A stretch of DNA of 64,000 nt from Rhizobium gallicum bv. gallicum R602sp (GCF_000816845.1 NZ_CP006877.1:3105501-3169500); one strand, 5' to 3'; shown: positions 18,646 through 27,922, numbered from the stretch's first letter. A program made the numbers and translations. Notes: generated by a model not told the origin, from the letters alone.

Positions 18646-19407
18646 TTAACCGTCGGTCTCCTCGCCCGGCCGATCCGCTGCCTCGTGCGGATCAGCGAAG
18701 GGGGAGGCGTCCAGCATGTATCCGGATGACCTGACCGTCCGGATCACATCGGAGCCGCCTGCCACATTCAATGCCTTGCGCAGCCGCCCGACATGCACAT
18801 TGACCGTCTTGGCATCAACGTAGCGCCGCTCCGGCCAACCAGCCTCGATGAGTTGCGCGCGGCTGCAAGCTTGCTCACGGTTCTCCATCAAGAATTGCAG
18901 CAAGCGGAATTCGATTGGTCCGAGATGAACGCTGATACCAAAGCGCCTGACACTGTGCCGGACAGTATTCAGTTCAATTCCCGCATAGGCGAGAATGCGT
19001 CCATCGCCCGCCGAAGGATGCGAGCCGGACTGGAACAGAATTTGGTTCCGCAGAAATCCGAGCAGCTTGGCAGGCGCAATCGGCCTGACGAAATTCTCAT
19101 CGATTCCAGCCTTCAGCAGATCGATGAAGCGGCCCTCCGCACCCGGCCCGACCAGGGCGACCGTCATGATTCCTACGGTCTGCGGGTCCTGTTTCAGCCT
19201 CAGGCACGTCTCTGGCGCAAGGGTTTCGCCGGAGCGACAATCGAGAAGGATCCCATCGACGTGATTTTCGCGCGCGAGATGGACAATCTCCTCCGCGCCC
19301 GAGCCCAACGTCACGCCGTATCCCTCGGCTTCCAAGATGTGGACAAGCAACAGGTAGTAGTCCGCGTCGGTTGAACCGATGAGGATCTGAGGCCTCCTCG
19401 ACGTCAA
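18646..19407 (-). CDS. OmpR/PhoB-type response regulator with atypical receiver
   Basis: Read from a TTG at 19407, because AAGGGAGAG stands just before it, the protein has 253 residues. The frame is open to a GTG at 19479, but that start lacks a ribosome site. The receiver domain keeps an aspartate in GILLDCRSG, while the usual lysine near its end is arginine (FVRPIAP). The C-terminal winged helix is complete (GPIEFRLLQFLMENREQACSR, VNVHVGRLRKAL, RTVRSSGYML). No sensor kinase gene is adjacent. It sits between traI and the amidohydrolase gene, all on one strand. Confidence 0.8.
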   Translation of the reverse strand: MTSRRPQILIGSTDADYYLLLVHILEAEGYGVTLGSGAEEIVHLARENHVDGILLDCRSGETLAPETCLRLKQDPQTVGIMTVALVGPGAEGRFIDLLKAGIDENFVRPIAPAKLLGFLRNQILFQSGSHPSAGDGRILAYAGIELNTVRHSVRRFGISVHLGPIEFRLLQFLMENREQACSRAQLIEAGWPERRYVDAKTVNVHVGRLRKALNVAGGSDVIRTVRSSGYMLDASPFADPHEAADRPGEETDG

Positions 19408-19626
19408 TTCTCTCTCCCTTGGCGCCGCCACTTTCCGATCGTTCACGACAAACCCACATCCGGCTGAACACCGCGCCACGGAGAAGGCTCAAACAGCGCA
19501 TTTCTCCGTTGCTTGGCTCCTGCCTCCGGCGCACACGCCGATACGGTGCAGGGGGAGTACGTGGCGGAACGCAGAGCGCCTTCTATTCCCACTCCTAAAA
19601 CACTCGAGCCATTAGGCTCGCGCGCC

Positions 19627-20253
19627 TCATGCCGCGACATCATCGCGCTTTCCAATTGCCGATCGGTAGCCGACGGGGCGAAGGCGTTCGAAACTCTTCA
19701 CGTTTGCAGGAAGGGTTCCCGCAACAGCAATGGTATTGCCAATTGGACACGGCACCCCAAGACGCTGCATTGGCCAGCCGGCACGCTTGAGAATCCGTTC
19801 GAAACGCAAGTCGGTCGCCGTGACGATCTCATGAAAGCCGCTCGCGATCGACCAATCGATAATGCCTGCAAACATCATGAGCGTTGTCCTGTGTAGAAAG
19901 CCGCCTGTATGATTTTGGGCCAGCGACGTATCGACACAGAAGCGTGAGCTTTCGACCATGCAGGCATGTACCTCGAGACTGCGCGATGACAGCAGCTGCG
20001 GGAAGGTATTGGCGAGCATTGTTGGGCCCATCGCCGGAAGGAGCCTGGCGCAACCCGCAACCGCGCCCGCCGACGATACGGCAAGAATGTAAGTTGGATC
20101 GAGTTGGTCATACTCGTCGGTCTCAAGGCCGTTCCTGACCTCTACATCCCAATTCAGCCTGTCGCGAAAGACTCGGGCACGCAGTCTGTGCATTGAATCG
20201 ATCAGGTCAGCAAACTCACCGAAAGCGGTCGCCCGAACAGCCAGTATCTGCAT
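19627..20253 (-). CDS. traI: Acyl-homoserine-lactone synthase (LuxI family, TraI-like)
   Basis: A 208-residue synthase of the size of Ti-plasmid TraI. LuxI-family residues are visible: MHRLRARVF near the start, an E-D-YDQLD stretch, VAGCARLLPAMGPTML, VESSRFCVDTS and FERILKRAGWPMQRLG, several of them as in plasmid TraI. The ATG at 20253 (MQILAV) matches TraI starts and has GGAGC upstream; the frame runs open to 20694 without homology. TraI proteins make 3-oxo-C8-type signals that switch on conjugation. Here no trb genes and no traR are next to it, and no tra-box palindrome was seen upstream. Confidence 0.85.
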   Translation of the reverse strand: MQILAVRATAFGEFADLIDSMHRLRARVFRDRLNWDVEVRNGLETDEYDQLDPTYILAVSSAGAVAGCARLLPAMGPTMLANTFPQLLSSRSLEVHACMVESSRFCVDTSLAQNHTGGFLHRTTLMMFAGIIDWSIASGFHEIVTATDLRFERILKRAGWPMQRLGVPCPIGNTIAVAGTLPANVKSFERLRPVGYRSAIGKRDDVAA

Positions 20254-20400
20254 AAGCAGCTCCGATACAAATAGGTTCACTGCATATTGGACATCAATCT
20301 CCTTCCTTAGGCGACTAATAGAATTATCAGTCGAGTGCACCGGCAAAGCGTGTACTAAGTCAGGCTGACGGTTGCATCGGGACCTGGTCCTCGACAGCCG

Positions 20401-20856
20401 TTGGAGGCATGTGCTGTCCCAGCGAGTCAAGGAGGTAGCGGTTTGGTGGCAACGAGATGGCGGTCGACGATTGAAGCCGAAACCCACAGGCATGCAGCCG
20501 AGAGCTATGTCTTGGCGCCGAACGCGGGCGACTTCCTTGAGCAGATGTCCTTGCCGATCTCGAAACTCGCCCGGATGGCGATTGGCAACGGGGCGGAACG
20601 GATTCTGTTCTTCGACGAAGGCAAGGCAATCGTCAGAGCCTTCGAGGGAGGCCTCCTGCTGTGGGTCGGTGCGAGCAATCTTGTGATCCGCCATGCTCTT
20701 CAGCTACTGCTTGAGGGCGGCCTTTTTCACGCCACGTCGGATGAGCGGCTGGTGATCTCTTGGTATCTAAGTGTCGGCAAGCCCTTTGCGGTGATCGAGG
20801 GACTGCTGTTTGCAACGTCTCGCGACGGTGCCAGATGCAATACGCATCTGCGATGA
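20401..20856 (+). CDS. Hypothetical protein related to the relic at 22460
   Basis: A 151-residue reading from a TTG; the true start may be further in. The centre has EQMSLPISKLARMAI followed by ERILFFDEGKAIV. The same pattern (EQISLPISSLAR, then AFEEGKAANR) recurs in the broken frame near 22740. The second half is hydrophobic in patches (LLLWVGASNLVI, FAVIEGLLFA). No family recognised. The repeat of the pattern supports it having been a coding sequence. Confidence 0.4.
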   Translation: MEACAVPASQGGSGLVATRWRSTIEAETHRHAAESYVLAPNAGDFLEQMSLPISKLARMAIGNGAERILFFDEGKAIVRAFEGGLLLWVGASNLVIRHALQLLLEGGLFHATSDERLVISWYLSVGKPFAVIEGLLFATSRDGARCNTHLR

Positions 20857-20888
20857 TCTTGATCGCCGTCCGGAAGAGAATCTACTTT

Positions 20889-20993
20889 CTAGATGCCGTA
20901 ATCAACGACCACCAGCAGCGAGAGCGCAGAGATAATCAGCAATGCTCCGATTACCACGATCATCAATTTAGCACTGTACGACTGCCATTCCAT
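20889..20993 (-). CDS. Small membrane protein, 34 residues
   Basis: A short frame MEWQSYSAKLM followed by a single membrane span of about 20 residues (IVVIGALLIISALSLLVVV) and a DYGI end. TGAGG stands about 9 bases before the ATG. The length, span and ribosome site resemble small bitopic membrane proteins. No neighbour on the same strand is close enough for an operon. Function unknown. Confidence 0.45.
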   Translation of the reverse strand: MEWQSYSAKLMIVVIGALLIISALSLLVVVDYGI

Positions 20994-21248
20994 TCGACAT
21001 GACCTCAATTGAGGGACGTTGTAGCGCTAGGAAGCGCTGAGGGCCACTGGCCAAAGGGGCGATATTCCGTCGCAGGCTTGACCCGTCGCTGTTCAGCGAT
21101 CAGAAGCTAGCGTGGGCCGAGCCTAGTTTGCTAGAAGGCGGCCGGCATAACCAGCGGCAAAGACATCCACCGCGAGATAAGACAGCGTGCTGTTTGTCAG
21201 GGATTTGGGTCAGGATTCTCGCCTATAGAATCTCATGAGATCTTGAGC

Positions 21249-21383
21249 GTGTACGAGAATTTGAGGACGGGAGCTGCTCCGGTTAATGGGTTACGTCATG
21301 CCAAAAGCGGCAAATTAACTGGCTGGTATATTTGGGCTGGAGAATATTCCGATGCAGAAGGCTTCTTTGACGTAGTTCGTTAA
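21249..21383 (+). pseudogene. Remnant of an Imm33 (DUF2185)-like immunity protein
   Basis: The plus strand encodes a C-terminal scrap containing GLRHAKSGKLTGWYIWAGEY then a short acidic-aromatic stretch and DVVR before TAA. The core TGWYIWAGE with a following E-x-FF is characteristic of the DUF2185/Imm33 family. The N-terminal part is missing; the frame is open back to about 21180 but without clear homology. The rest of 20994-21404 holds nothing I can assign. Confidence 0.4.
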
Positions 21384-21404
21384 CGAGACCAGCTCGCCGT
21401 AATC

Positions 21405-22298
21405 TCACCACGAAAGCAAATTTGCGATGAAGCGAGGATATGCTTGGTGCAGGAAAATCAGATCATCGAGCTGTTCCCAATCGATGTCACCGTCCTGACT
21501 AGACCGCAATTCCGACTGGTGAATTCCGCCCATTACGAGCACGGCGTCGATTCCCGAGCGGTTTGCGCCGAGGACATCGGTGTTCAATCCGTCCCCTATG
21601 CAAACCACGGAAGACGGCGGAAGCGCCAGAACGCCGAGTGCCTTTGCATAAGCCTGCTGATGTGGCTTTCCGAAATACCATGCCTTTCCGCCGATTGCCT
21701 CGTAACGTGCGGTAATTGCGCCAGCGCATTCCAGGCGCCGGTCGCCGATCAGCACCTGCAGATCAGGATTTGCACAGATCATGGGGAGGCGGCGCTCGTG
21801 GCAGGCATGCAGCAGCGCCTCCCTTTCCGTAAGGGATTGCTCCTCGAGCGTCCCGGTGACCAACACGAAGTCGGCCTTAGTCACTGCCGTGACGGCACGT
21901 TTCCCTGTTCCCGCCATTAATTTCGACAGCACTCTTGGACCCATATGATAAAAACGTCTTCCCAATTGCAGGCGCCCGCCGCTTTCGGTTCCAGACAGCG
22001 CTTCAAAGACCAATTCACCGGACGTTATCAACCCGTCATAGAGTGCATCGGTAATCCCCATCCCGAGAAGATGGTCTGATACCTCCTGTTTGCGGCGCGG
22101 CGAGTTCGACAACAAAACGACCCGTTTCCGGCGCGCAATCAGATGAGCAAGGCAGTCGATTGCTCCGGCAAAAGCAGTTTCGCCATTGTGGACGACGCCG
22201 AACAAATCGATGATGAAACCGTCGTAGGCTTCCGAAAGCTCAGAAATACCGGTGAGAAGAGTTGGCCTAGCGAATGCCATCGCGCTTTGCATCCTCAT
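21405..22298 (-). CDS. HAD-superfamily phosphatase, class IIA (TIGR01459-like)
   Basis: A 297-residue protein. Motif I is IIDLFGVVHNG: the nucleophile aspartate is present, and the second aspartate is replaced by a bulky residue as in the related DxWGVxH subfamily. Motif II is in VVLLSNSPRRK, and motifs III/IV are near FGKPHQQAY and CIGDGLNTDVLGAN. The start at 22298 (MRMQSAM) is chosen over an upstream TTG. It would hydrolyse a small phosphorylated metabolite; substrate unknown. It stands alone on the minus strand. Confidence 0.8.
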   Translation of the reverse strand: MRMQSAMAFARPTLLTGISELSEAYDGFIIDLFGVVHNGETAFAGAIDCLAHLIARRKRVVLLSNSPRRKQEVSDHLLGMGITDALYDGLITSGELVFEALSGTESGGRLQLGRRFYHMGPRVLSKLMAGTGKRAVTAVTKADFVLVTGTLEEQSLTEREALLHACHERRLPMICANPDLQVLIGDRRLECAGAITARYEAIGGKAWYFGKPHQQAYAKALGVLALPPSSVVCIGDGLNTDVLGANRSGIDAVLVMGGIHQSELRSSQDGDIDWEQLDDLIFLHQAYPRFIANLLSW

Positions 22299-22459
22299 GT
22301 TGTTTGCCTGAGCCTGATGGTTGCCGCCACTCGGCAAGAAGGTATGACGTGTTTGTACGATGGATCACAGCGCCGCCCAGAACAGTTTCGATTTTTGGCC
22401 CATCGCCACAGCCATACCAACCCATAACAGTGAAAGCGGCGCTTCCTACGTCGTGATCA

Positions 22460-22858
22460 ATGCGACTTGAGCGCTTGCCAAGCTCTGAACCCTCCACGCT
22501 GGAGAGCGCAAGCCAAGCGCCATTTGAAACGGGCCGAAACAAGCAAGGATCGACAACTCCCGAAGAGGCTTCTTCAGGGATGTCGCCGTCAATATCTCAC
22601 ATCGTTGTCTTGGTGTTCAAAAGCACTGCAACGCCGACGACGGAAGCGGCTATGGAAAAGTCGACGTGCAAACGCCATGCGCGCCATCACAACCGTGAAA
22701 CCGAAGCCTTTGATGCCGCCAAGAGCCCGTGCAACCTCATTGAGCAGATTTCGTTACCCATCTCCAGTCTCGCCCGGACGGTCAGTGGCGGCGAGACGGA
22801 ACGGACGCTGGCCTTCGAAGAAGGCAAAGCCGCGAATCGTGCCGGATGTTCGCGATGA
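22460..22858 (+). pseudogene. Relic related to the 20401 gene
   Basis: A 132-residue reading whose last 45 residues repeat the EQxSLPISxLAR ... EGKA pattern of the 20401 product, then stops early. The first part is not similar and is Ser/Thr-rich. It lies directly before the second stress-promoter/small-membrane-protein unit. Probably a decayed copy. Confidence 0.35.
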
Positions 22859-22891
22859 ATCCGGCGTGGCCAATGCCCTAACCAGACCCCT

Positions 22892-22916
22892 GGAACCAAT
22901 AGCGTGTCACGACATT
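22892..22916 (+). promoter_or_regulatory. Candidate EcfG/RpoE2-type stress promoter (copy 2)
   Basis: GGAAC (22892-22896), 18 bases, TT (22915-22916). The spacer differs from the copy at 10482 at only a few positions, and GACATTCT follows in both. The distance to the start codon is about 25 to 30 bases in both. Confidence 0.5.
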
Positions 22917-22940
22917 CTCCTCCCCATAAGGAGATAGCAA

Positions 22941-23222
22941 ATGACGAACGATCCTAAAAATTCAAGTGATCCCGACCTTCGAACCAAAGCGGTTGATTAT
23001 CGCCGCACGAATTGGGTCGCATGGATTGCAGCGGTAGGATTGATTGCGATTGGCGCTTTCGCTCTCACCCAGTGGTCTAACACACCTGACACCGATCCAC
23101 AGAGCACTGCTTCGACGAGCAATTCCGAACCGGCGCCGGCTCCGGCAACCCCGACCGCACCGGCAGATAATAATACCGCGCCTGCTCCCGTCACGCCGCC
23201 TGCAGGCACGACACCACAGTAA
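22941..23222 (+). CDS. Small single-pass membrane protein, Pro/Ala-rich tail (copy 2)
   Basis: A 93-residue paralogue of the 10535 product. It has a charged N-terminus (NDPKNSSDPDLR), one span at about 26-45 (VAWIAAVGLIAIGAFALTQW), the shared STASTSNSEPAPA stretch, and a Pro/Ala/Thr/Asn-rich tail. AAGGAGA precedes the ATG. The two copies differ along their length, so the duplication is not recent. Function unknown. Confidence 0.75.
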   Translation: MTNDPKNSSDPDLRTKAVDYRRTNWVAWIAAVGLIAIGAFALTQWSNTPDTDPQSTASTSNSEPAPAPATPTAPADNNTAPAPVTPPAGTTPQ

Positions 23223-23302
23223 GCTTGATTTTGCCGTGATCGGGCGTCGCTTGCGACGGGCATAGCGACGACGCAAAATGCGTCCACTTGCTTCTTCGCG
23301 CG

Positions 23303-26300
23303 CTATTGATCGAGACCGCGCTCACGACCGATTGCCTGTGACCGACGGCCAGCGAGGATCTTCTGACTGCTTTCGATCCGAACCGCCCGCTGCAAAACCT
23401 TGAGCGATGTCCGCATCGCATCAAACGCCTTTCGGTCGGCCGGTGGCACCATATTGACGACGTCCTTCTCATCGCGCCCGATTGCACCAGGCCCGAAGCG
23501 CGCATCGAGGGCCTTACTCACCACAGCGAACTCGTCGCGGACCTTCGGATCAAGCGCGCTGATCATTCCGGCAAGCGCCCGCGGGTTCTTCTTAACCGCT
23601 AAGGTGAGGCGCTCGAGATCATCGCAGGCGCCCCTGCTCAATCCGGGAATGGCTATCCCCATGCGTCGCCGTTCTGCCGCAAGCGTACGAAGAGCCGCCT
23701 CGAATGCATTCGAGTAGGCTGAAGCAAGAGCGGTCAGGCGAGTGACAACCTCCGGAAGGGCCTTCAGCGCATCTCTGCGCTCTCGCCCAGAAGCAAGCAG
23801 CCGGTCGATCACGCGATCCGAACCGCGTAGCGCTCCGTAATCTTTAGGATCGGCGGCGACGGCTGCAGCGATGCGATCCGCCACGATGCCCTTTGTAGTT
23901 AGCGCCTCGATCATCGTCACCGCACCGGCCGGATCACGCCAGATGCGCATCGCCGCTTCCCCAAGGGCTGCGCGCCGCTCCTGGTAATGCGGCGTCGACA
24001 AGGCGGTTGCTTTCGCGTCATCCTCAATCGGGGCCTTGAATTCAGTAACCGCGGCAAGCAGCGGCGGCGCGGAGGTTGTCTGCCTCTCCGGATCAAAGGC
24101 CACAGCGGCGACAATCCGCGAGCGATCCTGGCGTTCGGCCTCATGCTGTGCTTCGGCAAACCGCTTTACAGCCGTAAAAAGCTTCACCAGCTCCTCGCGC
24201 TTTTCTGCCCCCAAATCCTCCGGCATACGCTCCATGGCGTAACACTCGACATGCTCATTCGCCTTACCGGTAAAGGCGCTCCGGCCGAAGCGAACCGTCA
24301 GCGCCTGGCTCACCGCCTTGATTTCCTGCACGACAGAACGATCCTCGGCGGCGAACAAAAACGCAGTCTTGTAAGTCTCCTCCCCGCCCGCTTGGCGGAT
24401 GGCCTCGATCTCGCTGAGACGCGCATGGGCAGCCATCGATAGCGCTGGAACCGAAAACGACATATGCGTGCGGCGCGTCCGTTCACGTGCGGCGAAGCGC
24501 TCAGCGTTCTTCCGGAACGCCGCAGCATGGGCGCGCACCAGCGGCTTTAATTCAGCAAGAGCGGCATTCGCGGCATTGCGCTCGTCCCGCGCCGCCCGCC
24601 CATCGACCAAGCGGTCGGAGCCGCGCAGACGTCCGAGCGTGGCCGGCGCACGCGTAATGTCGTCGGCAAGCCGGGAGGGCATGGCGTCAGCGCGTGAAGC
24701 CCGGTCGTTCAACACGGCAAGCGCCTCGCCCGGATCAACAAAGATCTTTCCGAGCTGAGCGCGAAGGATCGCTTGACGTTCCTGACAACCGGCTGAAGCC
24801 AGTTGCGCCAGACGCGCATCCTCGTCCACGCTCCTTGAGAAAGACGTAACAGGTGCCAGAAGATACCGCATGTCCTCGGCACTGGTCTGCTCTACGGATG
24901 GGGCCTGGACTCGGTCATCATAAGCGATGTGCCGCTCGCGCTCGATCACAAAGCTTAGAGCAACGTTTGCCCTTTCCCACAACACCGCCAGTTCCTTCCT
25001 CATTCCGGCAAGTCGGGCCAGCTGCCGGACAACGTAGTCTTCTATCCCGGCGGCGATCTCCGCGAGATGACTAATCCCGCGACGCCGCGCGAAATCACTA
25101 GCAAAAGCCTGGTAGCCGGCCTTATCTTCGAAATCGAGCGTGGTGGTCTTGGCGCCGGAGCGCGATAACCGTTCGACGAGCTGATTGAACAGTTCCGGCC
25201 GATGGCGTTCCCGCTCGATGCGCTGCTGCCTGGCCGCAACGGCTTCGACCTGTCGGGCTGTCCAGACATTGCGATCCACTTCCCTTTCCTCGAGACGTTT
25301 CCGCCCGGTTTCCTCGTCGATGAAAGGAACCTGAACCTTGACTTTCTCAACCCCGTCCTTGCGCAGAGTGACCGTGTCCCCGACGCCGACCCCACTTTCC
25401 CGCAGTGCCTTCGGCAGGCTCACACCCCAGAGTCTATGCGTAACCCCGTCATCCGTTTTGACGTCGGCGTAGGGGCTCGGATCGACACCCTTGCCTTCGC
25501 GGAATTGTGCCCCACCGACACCAATAAGCTCCCCGGTGATGCCGGCGGCATGATCGACCCGGCTCTTCCAGCCCCATTGCGGCTTTGCCTCAAAATCTTC
25601 CTTGGCCGCGTAGAGATCGGCGCGGTGTCGATGCCGGGTCATCGACACATAGGTCAGATGCTGATCCATCATGCCGGTCGCAAGAACGAACGTCCGGTCG
25701 ACCGTGGCGCCCTGCGATTTGTGGATCGTCGCGGCATAACCGTGATCGACATTGCGGTAGCTATCCTCACTGAAGATGACGTCGCGGCCATTATCGAGGC
25801 GCACCGAAAGCAGGATCCGGCCGCGTTTATCGGTCGTCGAAACAACCGTGCCCAACATGCCGTTCTTGACATATTGGGCATCGGGATGCTCGGCGCGCGG
25901 CTCGAAGAAACGGGCGTTTTTGAGGAAGATGATGCGGTCGCCACTGGCAAACTCGCGCGCCCCGCGTTCGGTCTGGAAGGCATGGCTGTCACCGAGTGCG
26001 TCCTCCGCCGTCATCACCCTCCTTAATGTCTCGTTCAGGCGTTTCACATCCACGTTGGTGTGAGCGAGAACGAGTAGTTCGTCGCCGCGCAAACGTCCCG
26101 GGCTTCCTTCATCGGCGGATTTCCGAAGCAGCTCACGACGAGCATCCGTCCAGTCGGAAACGATGCGTCCGATGGCTTCCTCCCGCGTCTCCACTTCGAC
26201 AAGATGGCCTCGCTCCACATAAGCGTCGAGACCCTGTTCGACGTCGCGGCGCGCAAACAGTCGGGACGCGTCGCGTGCCCATTGCTCGCTCTGTCGGCGC

Positions 26301-27922
26301 ACGCCGGAAAGCTCGGCAAAACCGACCCGCTCCGTCACTGCCCGAAACGCAGCACCTGCCTGGATCGGCTGGAGCTGCATGGCGTCACCGACCAGGACGA
26401 CTTTCGCGCCTGCCTCTTCGACAACCTTCAAGACGCGCGCCATTTGCTCCGACGACACCATACCGGCTTCGTCGACCACCAGCACGTCGCCGCGCCCAAG
26501 CCTGTCGCGGCCGTCGGCCCAGGCGAGCTCCCACGATGCGAGCGTCCGCGACTTGATGCCGGAGCTCTCTTCCAGACTTTCGGCCGCCTTTCCGGCAAGT
26601 GCCGCACCGATCACCCGGCGACCTTCGCTTGCCCAGGCGACGCGCGCGGCATCCAGAAGTGTGGACTTGCCGGCGCCAGCAAACCCGACGACCGCGGCAA
26701 GAGCGCTGTCCCCTGTGACATGCCGGACGGCGTCCACCTGCTCCGCATCGAGCCGGAAGCGCCTTTCCGGATCACGCGTCTCGACGGTTTCGATCGCTGC
26801 GTTGATCCGCCGATCGGGGACGGCGTGCCCGCCGCGCTCCGCGAGAACCCGCGCCGACTGAGACATTTCATATTCGATGCGCAGGATGTCGCGCGTCGTG
26901 AAGATTGCGGGCTCTGCAGCTTTTCCCGTTTGCGGATCGAACAGCTGCGGCTTCAGCGTGACGAGATCGTTCGATGCCATCAGCCGCGCATGGATATTGG
27001 CGAAGTCTACCGGATCGTCGACATAGCGGTGGAGCGCCCGGGCGATATCGCGCTCATTAAAGGTCGAGCGCTCATTGGCAAGCTGCTTCAACAGGAGTTC
27101 GGAATCCGCAAGCAGGCGATCTGCCATTTCCTGCCGGCGGGCAAGTTCCGCCGGCGCGAAGAACATCTCCCTGCCCTCGCGTACCAATGCCGCTTTTGCC
27201 GGACCGAGACATTTCTGTGCGATACCGTCCAGCCCCTGTTCGGCATAGGAGCGGCCGTCGAGCCGGATCTCATGACCGGCGAGTGCCAGATGCCGGTTGG
27301 CCGTGTCCGCCCAGGCAATTTTCCACGCCTTCATCGTTTCCCGATCGCCCGCCCACAACCGATAGACAATCTTTCCCTTCGGGTGGTCCGGCGTGACAAC
27401 GCGCAGCGGCTTACCGTCTGCTCCTGTTATCGCCACGGTCTTCGGCCCGAAGCCCTCTTTCGTTAAAGGACGCAGCGTCATCATCAGGTGGATATGAGGA
27501 TTGCCGTCCTTGTCGTGATAGACCCAGTCGGCGACCATTCCTTTCGAGGTGAGGTTGTCGCGGACGAATTCGCGCACTAGAGCGATGTTCTCAGTACGCA
27601 TCAGTTCTTCCGGCAGAGAAATGATCAGTTCGCGCGCAAGCTGCGCGTCGGCCCGCTTCTCGAACGCATCGACGGCGTTCCAGAGCATCTCGCTGGCGCC
27701 GGCGACCGAGCGTCCCTCGATCGCCTTGCGCAGCCACGCCGGCGCCTCATCCGGTAGGGCCAGCTCCTCATGCACCAGTTCCGACGAAACGCCGCGACGG
27801 CTGAACGTCGTGCCAACCTGCTTATCGCTCATTTTCGTCCGATGGCGATAGGCGGCGGCCGAGACGATGCTGCGTCCCGCACCCCTACTTATCATCTGCG
27901 CTCTGACGAACATGATCGCCAC
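23303..27922 (-). CDS. traA: Conjugative relaxase TraA (Ti type), relaxase-helicase
   Basis: A 1539-residue protein. The N-terminal relaxase of the MobA/MobL kind has Tyr25 in AAAYRHR as candidate nucleophile and the metal histidines in NPHIHLMM (143-145). A RecD/TraI-like helicase follows, with Walker A GFAGAGKST at 413-421, VVDEAGM and later YAATIHKSQGATVDR. The C-terminal 550 residues are helical, with two related blocks. It nicks oriT, stays bound to the 5' end and unwinds the strand. The start is a GTG at 27922 with GGGAGA before it. It diverges from traC across the likely oriT. Confidence 0.93.
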   Translation of the reverse strand: MAIMFVRAQMISRGAGRSIVSAAAYRHRTKMSDKQVGTTFSRRGVSSELVHEELALPDEAPAWLRKAIEGRSVAGASEMLWNAVDAFEKRADAQLARELIISLPEELMRTENIALVREFVRDNLTSKGMVADWVYHDKDGNPHIHLMMTLRPLTKEGFGPKTVAITGADGKPLRVVTPDHPKGKIVYRLWAGDRETMKAWKIAWADTANRHLALAGHEIRLDGRSYAEQGLDGIAQKCLGPAKAALVREGREMFFAPAELARRQEMADRLLADSELLLKQLANERSTFNERDIARALHRYVDDPVDFANIHARLMASNDLVTLKPQLFDPQTGKAAEPAIFTTRDILRIEYEMSQSARVLAERGGHAVPDRRINAAIETVETRDPERRFRLDAEQVDAVRHVTGDSALAAVVGFAGAGKSTLLDAARVAWASEGRRVIGAALAGKAAESLEESSGIKSRTLASWELAWADGRDRLGRGDVLVVDEAGMVSSEQMARVLKVVEEAGAKVVLVGDAMQLQPIQAGAAFRAVTERVGFAELSGVRRQSEQWARDASRLFARRDVEQGLDAYVERGHLVEVETREEAIGRIVSDWTDARRELLRKSADEGSPGRLRGDELLVLAHTNVDVKRLNETLRRVMTAEDALGDSHAFQTERGAREFASGDRIIFLKNARFFEPRAEHPDAQYVKNGMLGTVVSTTDKRGRILLSVRLDNGRDVIFSEDSYRNVDHGYAATIHKSQGATVDRTFVLATGMMDQHLTYVSMTRHRHRADLYAAKEDFEAKPQWGWKSRVDHAAGITGELIGVGGAQFREGKGVDPSPYADVKTDDGVTHRLWGVSLPKALRESGVGVGDTVTLRKDGVEKVKVQVPFIDEETGRKRLEEREVDRNVWTARQVEAVAARQQRIERERHRPELFNQLVERLSRSGAKTTTLDFEDKAGYQAFASDFARRRGISHLAEIAAGIEDYVVRQLARLAGMRKELAVLWERANVALSFVIERERHIAYDDRVQAPSVEQTSAEDMRYLLAPVTSFSRSVDEDARLAQLASAGCQERQAILRAQLGKIFVDPGEALAVLNDRASRADAMPSRLADDITRAPATLGRLRGSDRLVDGRAARDERNAANAALAELKPLVRAHAAAFRKNAERFAARERTRRTHMSFSVPALSMAAHARLSEIEAIRQAGGEETYKTAFLFAAEDRSVVQEIKAVSQALTVRFGRSAFTGKANEHVECYAMERMPEDLGAEKREELVKLFTAVKRFAEAQHEAERQDRSRIVAAVAFDPERQTTSAPPLLAAVTEFKAPIEDDAKATALSTPHYQERRAALGEAAMRIWRDPAGAVTMIEALTTKGIVADRIAAAVAADPKDYGALRGSDRVIDRLLASGRERRDALKALPEVVTRLTALASAYSNAFEAALRTLAAERRRMGIAIPGLSRGACDDLERLTLAVKKNPRALAGMISALDPKVRDEFAVVSKALDARFGPGAIGRDEKDVVNMVPPADRKAFDAMRTSLKVLQRAVRIESSQKILAGRRSQAIGRERGLDQ

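Noticed and set aside
20254..20400. tra box (18-base palindrome) upstream of traI
   Set aside because: No palindrome of the ATGTGCAGATCTGCACAT kind was found.
19627..20694. Long 355-residue reading of the traI frame
   Set aside because: The first 147 codons show no LuxI similarity and no ribosome site; the TraI-like start is at 20253.
24000..27500. Several long plus-strand frames across traA
   Set aside because: They are complementary-strand shadows of the relaxase, which has clear motifs throughout.
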